From Pseudomonadota bacterium (GTDB lineage Bacteria; Pseudomonadota; Gammaproteobacteria; Burkholderiales; Casimicrobiaceae), in contig JAJXTF010000009.1 in assembly GCA_021784125.1 (NCBI GenBank), positions 1 to 34,507 on the forward strand: a stretch of 34,507 nucleotides of DNA. The letters are read 5' to 3'. Position 1 is the stretch's first letter. Each line of letters starts with the position of its first letter. Of the stretch, positions 7,191 to 15,669 are shown piece by piece. Made by a program: the position numbers and the translations under genes. The notes under the pieces are model-generated. The model was given only the letters and a program-made list of their open reading frames with translations. It did not search any database and had not been told where the DNA came from.

Positions 7191-7380
7191 TATCGTGGGC
7201 GATCAAGAGCAACAAGCCGCGAGACTTGGATCGCGCACAACGACTTCGACAACCACAGAAGGCGGACTACCCACGTTACGTGGACACCTAGATATTGGTG
7301 GACACGCAGCGTCCAAGCATCCGCACCTCGTCGTCCCCGAACCCGCGGAGGCGACCGATGGGGCTCGTGGAACGCTACGC
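7191..7380. other. Intergenic region with extra operator-like repeats
   Basis: No gene is seen in these 190 bp, which are less G/C-rich than the surroundings. The region holds CCACG-TTA-CGTGG at 7271-7283, with the same arms and 3-nt spacing as the core of the AbiE promoter palindrome. It also holds two direct copies of GTGGACA at 7280-7286 and 7298-7304, 18 bp apart. They may be secondary binding sites for the same repressor or the remains of an older copy of the locus. Confidence 0.5.
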
Positions 7381-7980
7381 CTACCGCTTCAGCTCGGCCA
7401 GCTTGACCCACTCGCCCCGCGAATTGCGGTAGCGCCAGAACTGCCTGCCGTTCACTGCACGGCCGAGGATGACTCGCCCGACGCTAGTCGGCGAGTCGTA
7501 GAGCTTGCCCTTGTAGCTGATGTGTCCATCCCGGCGCAGCGACGCCTTGTACTCGTTGCCCTTCCAGGTCGCGACGAGTCGCACGGGCCGCTCGAAGAGG
7601 CCGGCCAGCACCAATGTCCCCGCAGTCGCCCGTGTCTTCGTGCGGCGGCGATGCGTGACGAACCTGCCGCCCAGGAGCGTCGCCGTCTCGTCGCGCTGCG
7701 ACTCGTCCATCTTCTTCTTGAGCGGGCGGACGAGGTCCTGGGCGCCGCGAAGACGCCCCTTGACCTTGTTGCCCTCGAGGTTGACCACCCGCAAGAGCAA
7801 TGCCTCGAGCGGCCGGATGTGCTCGTCGTCGGTCGTCAGGTACACGCTGAACCGGTCCCACTTCCCCTTGTGGCGATCCTTCAGGTGCTGGTTGACGCGC
7901 GTCATCAGGTTGTTGGCGAGACCGACGTAGTACAGCTTCTCGCCCTTGTAAAGCGCGTAGATGCCGGCGTGCCCCCTGCG
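7381..7980 (-). pseudogene. 5'-truncated GIY-YIG nuclease-family gene
   Basis: The frame contains HAGIYALYKGEKLYYVGLAN directly followed by NLMTRVNQHLKDRHKGKWDRFSVYL, which is a GIY-YIG nuclease core with the catalytic-type GIY and YVG and an Arg/His helix. A C-terminal part follows (LEALLLRVVNLEGNKVKGRL, then HRRRTKTRATAGTLVLAGL and a DGxISYKGKLYDSPTSVGRVILGRAVNGRQFW motif). Homologues as I recall them carry roughly 50 more residues before the GIY motif. Here TGA at 7981-7983 stops the frame six residues before GIY, and the first ATG (7905) lies beyond the active-site strands. It is therefore probably inactive, unless an alternative start is used. The N-terminal sequence is not recoverable in the 68 bp before the next gene. 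Confidence 0.7.
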
Positions 7981-8027
7981 TCAAGGACCGACTGCAGTCG
8001 CGTTGCTTCGCGGCTAGCGGGTTCGCT

Positions 8028-8046
8028 GCGGGCGCGCCGCGCCCGC
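8028..8046 (-). repeat. GC-rich inverted repeat after secreted-protein gene
   Basis: GCGGGCGCG and CGCGCCCGC form 9-bp arms around a single base, 6 bp beyond the stop codon of the minus-strand gene at 8052. It could act as a terminator or mRNA 3' stabiliser, but there is no T-run. Confidence 0.45.
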
Positions 8047-8051
8047 ATCCG

Positions 8052-8849
8052 CTAGAACAGCACCCCCGAGAAGTTCGCGTTCTCCTGGCAGCCGCCCGAC
8101 ACGTTCGCGGACACGCGCCCCTCGAGGCCCTGGGCCGTCGCCTTCAGCTCGTAGACCGTCGCCGTGGACGTGAGGCTCGAGTTTCCGGTGCACACGTACG
8201 CGGCGTTGGGCATGTCGAAGAGCTGGCCGTACTGCACGATCGGCCCGGAGAGCGTGCACGCCGTCCCACTCGCATAGTTGAACGTCAGCGTGGCCGAGCT
8301 CGTCGTCTGCGATACCGACAGCGTGTAGTTGTCGGTGTAGGGAGCATTGTTCGAACTGTTGCTGCAGTTCGAATAGGCGCCGACCTGCGCACCGACGTAG
8401 TTTCCTCCGATCGCGATCTGGGTCAGCGGCTCGCGCTCGATGCTCTTGCTGAAGCTCCCCACGCCGGGCACCGTGTAGGCGAGCGTCGCGTGATAGGCAT
8501 CGACCGGGCTCGGCTGGAAGCTCGCCGCGCCCACCGCCTGCGCGTCGGGATGATCGGCCGGGTTCCACGGCGCCGCCCAGTACGTGCCCAGGGTGGTGTA
8601 GAGGTTCCCCGAGTAACGCGTACCGTCCCAGGTGAGCTCGGCGCTGTACCAGGTGGGCTTGTCGTCGGCGCCGTAGATGAAGAACGTCACGAACATGAAA
8701 CCGTCGGACTGGACGACGTTCGCTCCCCAGCCCGATTCCTGCGGCACCCACCAGAGGTCGGTGAAATCGGTGGCACGAGCGGCGCCGGGGAGGGCGCAGG
8801 TCGCGCAAAGCGCGATGCGCGCGAAGACTTGCTTGACGTGTGAAGACAT
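8052..8849 (-). CDS. Secreted protein of unknown function
   Basis: A 265-residue protein from ATG 8849 (GTG 8858 is possible). A typical signal peptide ends near ATA or ARA at residues 23-27, leading to DFTDLWWVPQESGWGANVVQSDGF. The W-x-P-x-E-S-G-W-G pattern followed by FIYGADDKPTWYSAEL is a recurring motif in exported proteins of beta- and gammaproteobacteria with no assigned function that I know. The second half is rich in Ser, Thr, Asn and Gly with several Cys (CSNSS, ACTLS, VCTGNSS, GGCQEN), which may form disulfides in the periplasm or outside the cell. Low charge and many beta-prone residues suggest an all-beta fold. No operon partner. Confidence 0.78.
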   Translation of the reverse strand: MSSHVKQVFARIALCATCALPGAARATDFTDLWWVPQESGWGANVVQSDGFMFVTFFIYGADDKPTWYSAELTWDGTRYSGNLYTTLGTYWAAPWNPADHPDAQAVGAASFQPSPVDAYHATLAYTVPGVGSFSKSIEREPLTQIAIGGNYVGAQVGAYSNCSNSSNNAPYTDNYTLSVSQTTSSATLTFNYASGTACTLSGPIVQYGQLFDMPNAAYVCTGNSSLTSTATVYELKATAQGLEGRVSANVSGGCQENANFSGVLF

Positions 8850-8948
8850 GGTGGACACTCGCGATTGATGACCCGATCGAGTTTATCGGCTCGCGCCTCA
8901 CCGTGGGAGCGATGAAACAAATTGAAACGTCCACTGCGCCGCGGCGTG

Positions 8949-8984
8949 CAAAGAAAACGAGGGGCCCGTGGAAGGCACCCCTCG
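8949..8984 (-). terminator. Rho-independent terminator after the metallophosphoesterase gene
   Basis: On the minus strand CGAGGGG (8984-8978) pairs with CCCCTCG (8964-8958) around a 13-nt loop and is followed at once by TTTTCTTTG (8957-8949). The position, about 95 bp beyond the stop at 9079, fits termination of that gene. Confidence 0.72.
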
Positions 8985-9078
8985 CGAGATGGCTGATGCT
9001 GCGTGCCGCCGAAGTTTGTTCTACGCGATCCCCGGGTTTCGGGCGGGGGCGCGCGGCGGCGGTGTTGTCAGGATCGCG

Positions 9079-10194
9079 TCACGGGCAAGTCGTGCCGTCG
9101 CAGTAGACGACGTTCTGCCAGGTGAACACCTGGGGCGTGCGCGGGTCGATCGTGAGGCGCAGCCATTCGCGCGGCGTGTTGTTCGCGCCCTGCACGGTGA
9201 TGCGCGTCAGGTTGGGGACGGCCTGCGTCGCGTGGATCATGCCCAGGGCGGTCGTCGGGTCGGCGAGCGGCTGGTCGGCTTCAAACTTGTGGGAGTCGCC
9301 GTTGAGCAGCAGCACGGGGCGGCCGAAGGCGACGGCGAGATCGGCCAGCGCCTGCACGAACGGGGTGTAGTTGTCGAGGCCGGCGCCGCCGGGAGCGATC
9401 GCCTCCGAGTCCCACATGTCGGCCTGCAGCCCGATGACGACCGCCTTCGCGCCATCGGCTTCGGCCTGCCCGAACGTACGCTGCAGCCAGCGCAGGTTGG
9501 CCGCATCACGCTCGGTGTATTCCTGCGCCTGCGCAGCGGGATCGGAGAACGGCGCGCTCCACGGCGAGCGGTCGTCGTTCGAGCCGCCGGGCATGTTGAA
9601 GGTCGCGAACACGACCTGCGACTGTTCCCACATCACGTTCTCGACGAACTGTGCGTCGGCCGGATGTGCGGGGTCCCAGGCCTGCGCCTGGCTCAGCACC
9701 TGCTTGCCGCGGCCGCCGAGCGTGTAGCCGGGCGTGGCGAAGAACAGGCTGCGCAGGGCCGCGAGCTCGTTGCGCGGGTAGCCGCTCGCGCCTTCCTTCT
9801 TCTTGTGGCAATCGCTCCATTCGTTGTCCCCGGGCGTATAGACCAGCGGATCCCTGAACTGCGCGAAGAGATCGAAGATCCCCCGGTTCCACGCCGGCTC
9901 CGCAGTGGCCGGCAGAGGGTCGAGGCCAGCGCCGGTGCAGGGCATGCTTCCGGAGTGGATGTCGCCCACGTGCATCACCAGGCGCACCTTGGGATCATCG
10001 TTGATCGAAGCGATGAGCAGCGGCGCCGCGCCGAGCAGCTCCTGGCTGTACGGCCAGTCGCCGAACACCGCCATGGTCATCGGATCGGCCGAGGCCGCGT
10101 TGATCGGCGTCCCGTTGCCAGCATGCGCGGGGTTCTGGACCAGCGCGCTGCCCAACAACATCGCAGCAAGCAGCGAGTTCGTCGTGTTCTTCAT
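9079..10194 (-). CDS. Secreted metallophosphoesterase
   Basis: A 371-residue protein; ATG 10194 is preceded by GGGAG at a 6-bp spacing. The signal peptide ends near AHA (residues 23-25). The calcineurin-like metal motifs are present in order: GDWPY (Asp46), GDIHSG (Asp78, His80), PGDNEW (Asp123, Asn124) and LNGDSHKF near residue 305. The overall fold matches the metallophosphoesterase superfamily, which uses two metals to cleave phosphate mono- or diesters. The substrate is not predictable. The mature enzyme would act in the periplasm or outside. It is transcribed alone: 217 bp separate it from the upstream gene, and a terminator follows. Confidence 0.85.
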   Translation of the reverse strand: MKNTTNSLLAAMLLGSALVQNPAHAGNGTPINAASADPMTMAVFGDWPYSQELLGAAPLLIASINDDPKVRLVMHVGDIHSGSMPCTGAGLDPLPATAEPAWNRGIFDLFAQFRDPLVYTPGDNEWSDCHKKKEGASGYPRNELAALRSLFFATPGYTLGGRGKQVLSQAQAWDPAHPADAQFVENVMWEQSQVVFATFNMPGGSNDDRSPWSAPFSDPAAQAQEYTERDAANLRWLQRTFGQAEADGAKAVVIGLQADMWDSEAIAPGGAGLDNYTPFVQALADLAVAFGRPVLLLNGDSHKFEADQPLADPTTALGMIHATQAVPNLTRITVQGANNTPREWLRLTIDPRTPQVFTWQNVVYCDGTTCP

Positions 10195-10328
10195 GTTGCG
10201 CTCCCTCGTCGAGTGGGCGAGGCGGAGATCGGGCGGCAGCGACCCGCCGGATGTCGACGGTGCCGTGCACGCTTGCGATCCCACCTCACACGACGGGAGA
10301 CTAGCGAGTGCTTGTGACAGGGGAATTA

Positions 10329-10345
10329 CCGGCACCAGGTGCCGG
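10329..10345. repeat. Perfect 17-bp inverted repeat
   Basis: CCGGCACC-A-GGTGCCGG lies in the 217-bp intergenic stretch between the DedA-PAP2 gene and the metallophosphoesterase gene. It could be an operator for the latter or a terminator stem for the former; no T-run follows on either strand. The rest of this gap shows only the ribosome-binding site of the metallophosphoesterase. Confidence 0.5.
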
Positions 10346-10411
10346 GCCCCACGAACACCTCGCGAACGGCTCGCAGGGTCACCGATCCAGCAGACTCGAC
10401 CAAACGAGCCT

Positions 10412-12472
10412 TCACCAGACCAGCAGCACGCTTTCGCCGTCGACGCGCGTTTCGACCCGCGTATGCAGGCCCGCGACTGCATGCGCGAGCATCGACAGGG
10501 GCGTGTCGAAATCCTCGAGCGTGCGGGTCGTCGCGATCAGCCCGTGCGCGGGCTCCAGACGCTCGAGCGTCACCATCGCCACCCACAGCGGCTGCGGCAT
10601 CGGCGCGTCCTGCGCGATGACGTCGGCGATCCGCCAGAGGCGAACGATGGCGCGCACATGCGCATCGACCGAGTGCACGAAGCTGAGCGCGGCCGGCTCG
10701 CCGTGGTGGAACTTGGGGAGCACCGGCAATCTCTCGATCGGCGTCGAGGGCAGCAGCCAGAGAAGTGTCGCTTTCGACGACCACGCAGGCGCCGTCCGCC
10801 AATCGCCCGCACCGAGCACGCGCGCAACCGTCGCGGCGTCGGCGACCCACTGCACGCGGAAAGGCTCCTCGTCGCGGCCCGCGAGCTCGGTGCGCGCCGC
10901 CGCGATCCCGAGCCAGGCCCCCGCTTTCCACGCGTCGAAACCGATCGACCTCGACGCCTCGGGCTTCGCGTAGCGCGCGAGATCGGCCGCGTGGTTCTTC
11001 GCGATGTAGCCTCCGCCCGACAGCGCCACGGTCGCGATCACCAGCAGCGACACGGGAAGGGCTTGCAGCGGCCGCTCGCGCACGTGCGTCGCATAGGCGA
11101 TCGTCAGCAACGCGATCCACGCGAGCCCGAGCGCCAGGCTCGCCGCGACGTCGGAAAACCAATGGACGCCGAGGTAGATCCGCGAGAACGCGATCGCGAG
11201 GATCGCCACCGCCGCAGTCAGCGCGATCGCGCCTTTCTGCCAGGCGTGCTTGCCGCGGCCGATGAGAGACGCCAGGAAACCGTAGACGACCATGGCTACT
11301 GCAGCGTGGCCGCTGGGGAAGGACAATGCGTCGATTGCCGCGTAATTGTTGAGCGGCCGCACGCGGCCGACCGCGTGCTTCAGCGCCAGCACGGTGAGCG
11401 CGGCGAACACGACGGCGCCGATCCAGTACGCCAGCGTTCGCAGGCGCCGGGTCAGCGCGAGCCACAGCGCGACGATGGCGATGACCGGCACCATCACATA
11501 CGCGCTGCCGAGCTCGGTGATCGCCACCATCAGGCCGTCGCCCCAGCCAGTGCGCAGCGCCTCCAGCGCGTCGTAGACCGAGCGGTCGAGCCGCACCAGC
11601 GGATCGCCGCTGACCACGTCCTCGACGATGCCGAGGAACAGCCACCCCGCAGCGATCAGCACCACAGCCGAGACGAGCAGGACGCCCGATTCGCGCCGCT
11701 CGGGGTCGAGCAGCGCCAGCGTCGCGCGGGCGGCGGCACCGCGTCCCGCTCGCGCCCGATCGACCGCGCGGTCGCGCATCCAGGCGAGGATCGGGCCTGC
11801 GTAGTGGATCGCCAGGCGCGTCACCTGCGCGACCAGCCACAGGCCCGCGAGCAGGACCGCGACCAGGATCACCAGTCGCGAGCTGACGGCCCCTGCGAGC
11901 TGCAGCGATGCGCCGAACAGGATGCCGGGGAGCATGTGCGCCAGCGCCCAGCCGAACGCCGACAGCACGTTCATCGCGTAGAAATGCGCGGGCGCCATGT
12001 TCGACATGCCGGCGATCACCGGCACGATCGCGCGTACGGGCCCGAGGAAACGCCCGAGGAAGACGCTCTTGCCGCCGTTGCGCTGGAAGTACGCCTCCCC
12101 GCGCGCGAGCAGCCGGGGATGCCGGCGCAGCGGCCACATCGCGCGGATCCGCTCGCGATAGTGATGCCCGAGCCAGTAGCTCACGCCGTCGCCGAGGATC
12201 GCGCCGATGACGGCGGCGGCAACTGCGAGCCCGGGATCGAGGGCCTTCAGCCCGACCAGCACGCCGCCGGCGAACACGACCGAGCTTCCCGGCACGATCG
12301 TGCCGACGAAGGCGAGCGCCTCGAGGAATGCCGCGGCAAAGATCGCCGCCAGCGCGAGATCGGGATGCGCCGACAGGTATGCGATCAGCGACTGGACCTG
12401 CGATTCCAAGGCGAAGCGGCACGCCGCAAGGGCGGGTTCGATGCAATGCCGGGCAATGCCGGCGAGGTCCAC
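10412..12472 (-). CDS. DedA - PAP2 phosphatase - LssY C-terminal fusion membrane protein
   Basis: Numbering from GTG 12472 (a TTG near residue 22 is an alternative), the 686-residue protein has three parts. Residues 30-215 are a DedA/SNARE-associated domain with FLEALAFVGTIVPGSS and GRFLGPVRAIVPVIAGMSNM. Residues 265-460 are a PAP2 phosphatase with all three active-site motifs: KHAVGRVRP (365-373), PSGHA (386-390) and SRIYLGVHWFSD (430-441). Residues 505-686 match the soluble LssY C-terminal domain. PAP2 enzymes remove phosphate from lipid pyrophosphates or phosphatidate outside the inner membrane. DedA proteins have been implicated in undecaprenyl-phosphate translocation. It lies 46 bp after the outer-membrane barrel gene and probably shares its operon. 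Confidence 0.87.
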   Translation of the reverse strand: MDLAGIARHCIEPALAACRFALESQVQSLIAYLSAHPDLALAAIFAAAFLEALAFVGTIVPGSSVVFAGGVLVGLKALDPGLAVAAAVIGAILGDGVSYWLGHHYRERIRAMWPLRRHPRLLARGEAYFQRNGGKSVFLGRFLGPVRAIVPVIAGMSNMAPAHFYAMNVLSAFGWALAHMLPGILFGASLQLAGAVSSRLVILVAVLLAGLWLVAQVTRLAIHYAGPILAWMRDRAVDRARAGRGAAARATLALLDPERRESGVLLVSAVVLIAAGWLFLGIVEDVVSGDPLVRLDRSVYDALEALRTGWGDGLMVAITELGSAYVMVPVIAIVALWLALTRRLRTLAYWIGAVVFAALTVLALKHAVGRVRPLNNYAAIDALSFPSGHAAVAMVVYGFLASLIGRGKHAWQKGAIALTAAVAILAIAFSRIYLGVHWFSDVAASLALGLAWIALLTIAYATHVRERPLQALPVSLLVIATVALSGGGYIAKNHAADLARYAKPEASRSIGFDAWKAGAWLGIAAARTELAGRDEEPFRVQWVADAATVARVLGAGDWRTAPAWSSKATLLWLLPSTPIERLPVLPKFHHGEPAALSFVHSVDAHVRAIVRLWRIADVIAQDAPMPQPLWVAMVTLERLEPAHGLIATTRTLEDFDTPLSMLAHAVAGLHTRVETRVDGESVLLVW

Positions 12473-12518
12473 ATCATCGCACGAGCCGGGCGCGATTCCC
12501 GCGCGGCTGAACCGGCCC

Positions 12519-13496
12519 TCAGAACGCGCGGATCAGCGTGATGCCGGCCTGCCGGTACGAGTAGTCGGGGGCGTCGACGTAGCCCGTCGAACGGTTGTAG
12601 CCGGCATGAAACACCAGCCTGAGGTCGGCCGCGAGCGCGCCTTCTGCGCGCAGCTCGGCCATGCGCACCGGATGGGTGTCGCTGCCGTCGATCGTCTCGC
12701 GCCCGGCACCGAGCGCGGCGGCGAGCGTCCAGGCGCCCAGGTGCCGCCGCATCGACACCGCCCCCACCCACTGCCGGTAGCGGTCGGGGTTGAAATACGC
12801 GCCGCCGACGTCGTCCTTGCTGCTCCGGTATTGCCGCCAGCGGAACTCGGCATTGAGGCCCCAGTCCGGGACCGCCTGCCAGATCAGGCGCGCGCGCAGG
12901 TGGCTGCGGTCGTTGCCGTCGGTGAAAGGCTGCCAGCCGGCGAAGCCGATCGCGGTGAAGCGCCCGGCGAAGCTGTGCTCGGCGCTCGCGGCGAACAGCC
13001 CGTAGGCAATGCCGCGCTCGATCGCCTTCTGCGTTTCGACCAGGTCGCCCGCGGCGATCATCTCGAAACCCGTGTCGGCCGAAGGCCTGAGACTCCAGGT
13101 CGCATCGCCGACGGCGCGCGTGTGTCCGGCGACCCGGACCACGCCTGCCTGGGCGTCGATGCCGGCGAGGCTGTTCGGGTCCTGCTTGCGCCAGCGGCCG
13201 ACGATGCCGGCGGCATCGCGGCTCCACCCGGACTGCGAATAGCGGATGTCCTGAACGGTCACTCCGACATGGTCGAAGTACGACACATACGGGTACAGAG
13301 CGCCCGCGCGAAAGCGTGTCGAGTGGAAGCCGTCGGTGTCGCTCGCGACGTCGACGCTGGCGATGGCAGCGACTGCGCCGGTCACGGGCGCGGATTGCAC
13401 CTGCGCGCCTCCGGGCGCGGCCGGATCGGCACGGGCCGTCGCGGTCCAGGCCAGCGCGAGCGCCGCCGCGCAGGCGGCGACCACGCACCGGGTCAC
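12519..13496 (-). CDS. Predicted outer-membrane beta-barrel protein
   Basis: A 325-residue protein. GTG 13496 overlaps the stop of the glycosyltransferase gene by 4 bp (GTGA), showing translational coupling. A signal peptide (CVVAACAAALALAWTATARA) is followed by alternating hydrophobic/polar strands typical of a barrel: YPYVSYFDHVGVTVQDIRYS, FTAIGFAGWQPFTDG and LRLVFHAGYNRSTGY. The chain ends in ITLIRAF, with the terminal Phe expected of substrates of the outer-membrane assembly machinery. It could be the export channel or a YaiO-like partner for the polymer made by the neighbouring synthase; that is inference from position. Confidence 0.72.
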   Translation of the reverse strand: MTRCVVAACAAALALAWTATARADPAAPGGAQVQSAPVTGAVAAIASVDVASDTDGFHSTRFRAGALYPYVSYFDHVGVTVQDIRYSQSGWSRDAAGIVGRWRKQDPNSLAGIDAQAGVVRVAGHTRAVGDATWSLRPSADTGFEMIAAGDLVETQKAIERGIAYGLFAASAEHSFAGRFTAIGFAGWQPFTDGNDRSHLRARLIWQAVPDWGLNAEFRWRQYRSSKDDVGGAYFNPDRYRQWVGAVSMRRHLGAWTLAAALGAGRETIDGSDTHPVRMAELRAEGALAADLRLVFHAGYNRSTGYVDAPDYSYRQAGITLIRAF

Positions 13497-14974
13497 TTCG
13501 TGCCCCAGGACTTGCGCAGCCCGAGGATCTCCGAGAAATAGCCGGCGACGCAGGCGGGCTGCAGGATCAGGCTGTAGACGAAGGCGTAGACCAGGAAGCC
13601 GCTGACGTTGCGGCGCACGTGCAGGCCATTGTGCGCGAACATCTGCGCGCCGACGCGATACATCACGTAGTTGATCAGCAGCGCCATCGGCAGAAGGGCC
13701 AGGGTCATCGGTCCGGCGATCCAGTACACGCCGAACAGCGCCAGCAGCATTCCCGGGATGAAGAACAGCGTGTAGGCGAGGTCGAGCCAGGGGAACAGCA
13801 CGTTCCACCAGACGAACAGCGTCGACATCCGCGGCTTGACCAGGATGCCGGGGAAGCTGCGGAAAGCCTCGATCATGCCGCGTGCCCAGCGCTGGCGCTG
13901 CCGGACGAACTGCTGCAGCGTGTCGGGGGCGTTGGTGAAGCAGCAGGCGTCCTCGGCATGGCCGACGCGATAGCCGCGCGAAAGCAGTGCCCAGGTCAGC
14001 ACGATGTCCTCGCCGACGCAGTCGGCCCAGCCGCCCACCTCCCGCAGTGCCGCGCGATCGTAGATCGAGAACGCGCCCTGCGCGACCAGCGTGCCCTGGA
14101 ACAGCGACTGCACGCGCTTGATCGCGGCGATGCCGTGGAAATAGTCCCATTCCTGCGCCCTGGTCACCCAGTTGCGCCGCGAATTGCGCACCAGCATCGT
14201 GCCGGCGACCGCGCGCGTGTTCGGCGGATCGGAGAGATAGCGTCCGACCAGGTTGCGCAGTGCGTCGCGATAGAGGTAGGAATCGCCGTCGAGGGTGACG
14301 ACGATGTCGTGGCTCGCTTCGGCGAGACCGCGATTGAGCGCCGCCGACTTCCCGACGTTTACGGGCTGTCGCAGCAGGTGCAGCCATTCGTAGTCGTGGG
14401 CCTCGACGATCGCCGCCGTGCGATCGCGCGAGCCGTCGTCGATGACGAACACCTCGAACCTGCCGGGATAGTTCTGGTTGGCGATCGAGCGCAGCGTCTC
14501 GGCGATCGATCCCTCCTCGTTGTAGGCGGCGATCAGGATCGATACCGGGGGGTATTGCTCGATTTCGTGGCGCGCCGGCCTGCGGTCGAGCAGCAGGCTC
14601 ATGATCAGGAACGCGTTCATGAACCCCGGGACGAGCGCGATTCCCGCGACGATGATCACCGCGAGGGCGTGCCCGACGAGCCCGGCGAGCTCGCCGATCC
14701 ACGGCAGCGCGACTGCGACCGACAGCGCGAACCAGCCGATGCTGGCTGCGAGCGCGAGCGCGAACTTGAAGCGGACGCCGACGTACAGCGGCGAATTCGA
14801 CGTACGGTCGTCGCCCGACGCGACGATCCGGTCGTAGGTCGCGTCGGCGACCGGCAGGATGGCATCGCGGGCAGGCGCGACCTCGGAGTCGGAGGCCGGC
14901 AGCGGTTGCGATTCGAACGGCGGCAGGCGCTTGCGCGCCGCCGAATCGCGGGGGTCGTTGGAGTCGTTGCGCAT
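13493..14974 (-). CDS. Processive family-2 glycosyltransferase (polysaccharide synthase)
   Basis: A 493-residue inner-membrane enzyme from ATG 14974, with AGGG 5 bp upstream. After a polar N-terminus, two membrane helices (68-92, 100-128) precede the GT2 domain: SILIAAYNEEGS (145-156), DDGS (179-182), TLDGDS (227-232), the catalytic-base motif GED (321-323) and the processivity motif QRQRW (359-363). Three or more C-terminal helices form the channel. This is the plan of chitin, hyaluronan, cellulose and poly-N-acetylglucosamine synthases. The sugar is not determined from sequence. It is the first gene of a probable operon with the barrel and DedA-PAP2 genes and is divergent from an ECF sigma factor gene. 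Confidence 0.87.
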   Translation of the reverse strand: MRNDSNDPRDSAARKRLPPFESQPLPASDSEVAPARDAILPVADATYDRIVASGDDRTSNSPLYVGVRFKFALALAASIGWFALSVAVALPWIGELAGLVGHALAVIIVAGIALVPGFMNAFLIMSLLLDRRPARHEIEQYPPVSILIAAYNEEGSIAETLRSIANQNYPGRFEVFVIDDGSRDRTAAIVEAHDYEWLHLLRQPVNVGKSAALNRGLAEASHDIVVTLDGDSYLYRDALRNLVGRYLSDPPNTRAVAGTMLVRNSRRNWVTRAQEWDYFHGIAAIKRVQSLFQGTLVAQGAFSIYDRAALREVGGWADCVGEDIVLTWALLSRGYRVGHAEDACCFTNAPDTLQQFVRQRQRWARGMIEAFRSFPGILVKPRMSTLFVWWNVLFPWLDLAYTLFFIPGMLLALFGVYWIAGPMTLALLPMALLINYVMYRVGAQMFAHNGLHVRRNVSGFLVYAFVYSLILQPACVAGYFSEILGLRKSWGTK

Positions 14975-15048
14975 GGTGCCCTAGGCAGTGCAAGGCCCGT
15001 GCCGCCGGCCGATGGGAAACAGCTTGCGGACTACAACCTCGCGCCACG

Positions 15049-15669
15049 ATGCGCTTATGCCCTAAGATTCGCCTTTGGCCCCGCTGGCAACCCGTGGATT
15101 CCGACCCCTTCGCCGCCGAGCTCGAGTCGCACCGCCGCTACCTGCTGCGGGTAGCCCGGCTGCAGCTGCGCGATCAGGACATGGCCGAGGATGTCGTCCA
15201 GGACACGCTGTTTGCGGCACTGACCGGCCGCGACGGATTCTCCGGCCGGTCGAGCGTCAAGACCTGGCTCACCGGCATCCTGAAGCACAAGATCGTCGAC
15301 GTGATCCGGCAGAAGAAGCGCCAGCCGGTGCTCGAGTCGATGTTCGAGGAGGACACCGGACTCGATGATTTCGACCCGCTGTTCCGGGACGACGGCGGCT
15401 GGGCGGCGCCCCCGGCGGACTGGGGCGACCCCGAGAATGCGCTGTCGCAGCGCGAGTTCTTCGACATCATGGAGTTCTGCCTCGAGAAGCTCCCGCCGAA
15501 CACGGCGCGCGTGTTCATGATGCGCGAAGTCATGGAGCTCGACACCGACGAGATATGTAAGGAATTGACGATCACCGCGAACAATCTGTGGGTAATCCTG
15601 TATCGGGCGCGAATGGCACTGCGCGAATGCCTGGACCAGAACTGGTTCGCCGGGCAGGCGCGAGGCTGA
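15049..15669 (+). CDS. ECF-type sigma factor
   Basis: 206 residues from ATG 15049; GTG 15094 (191 residues) is an equally good start, and neither has a strong ribosome-binding site. Region 2 is visible (YLLRVARLQLRDQDMAEDVVQDTLFAAL, then WLTGILKHKIVDVIRQKKR), followed by an acidic linker (FEEDTGLDDFDPLF). Region 4 is LPPNTARVFMMREVMELDTDEI followed by ITANNLWVILYRARMALRECL. This is a group IV sigma factor directing RNA polymerase to a small regulon. The next gene, 33 bp downstream, is a short zinc-type anti-sigma protein, a normal pairing. The divergent polysaccharide operon is an attractive target, but no matching promoter was identified. Confidence 0.88.
   Translation: MRLCPKIRLWPRWQPVDSDPFAAELESHRRYLLRVARLQLRDQDMAEDVVQDTLFAALTGRDGFSGRSSVKTWLTGILKHKIVDVIRQKKRQPVLESMFEEDTGLDDFDPLFRDDGGWAAPPADWGDPENALSQREFFDIMEFCLEKLPPNTARVFMMREVMELDTDEICKELTITANNLWVILYRARMALRECLDQNWFAGQARG

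Noticed and set aside
13497-15047. Upstream extension of the barrel-protein frame through the glycosyltransferase gene
   Set aside because: The extension is Arg-rich shadow sequence; the signal peptide and the GTGA overlap fix the real start at 13496.
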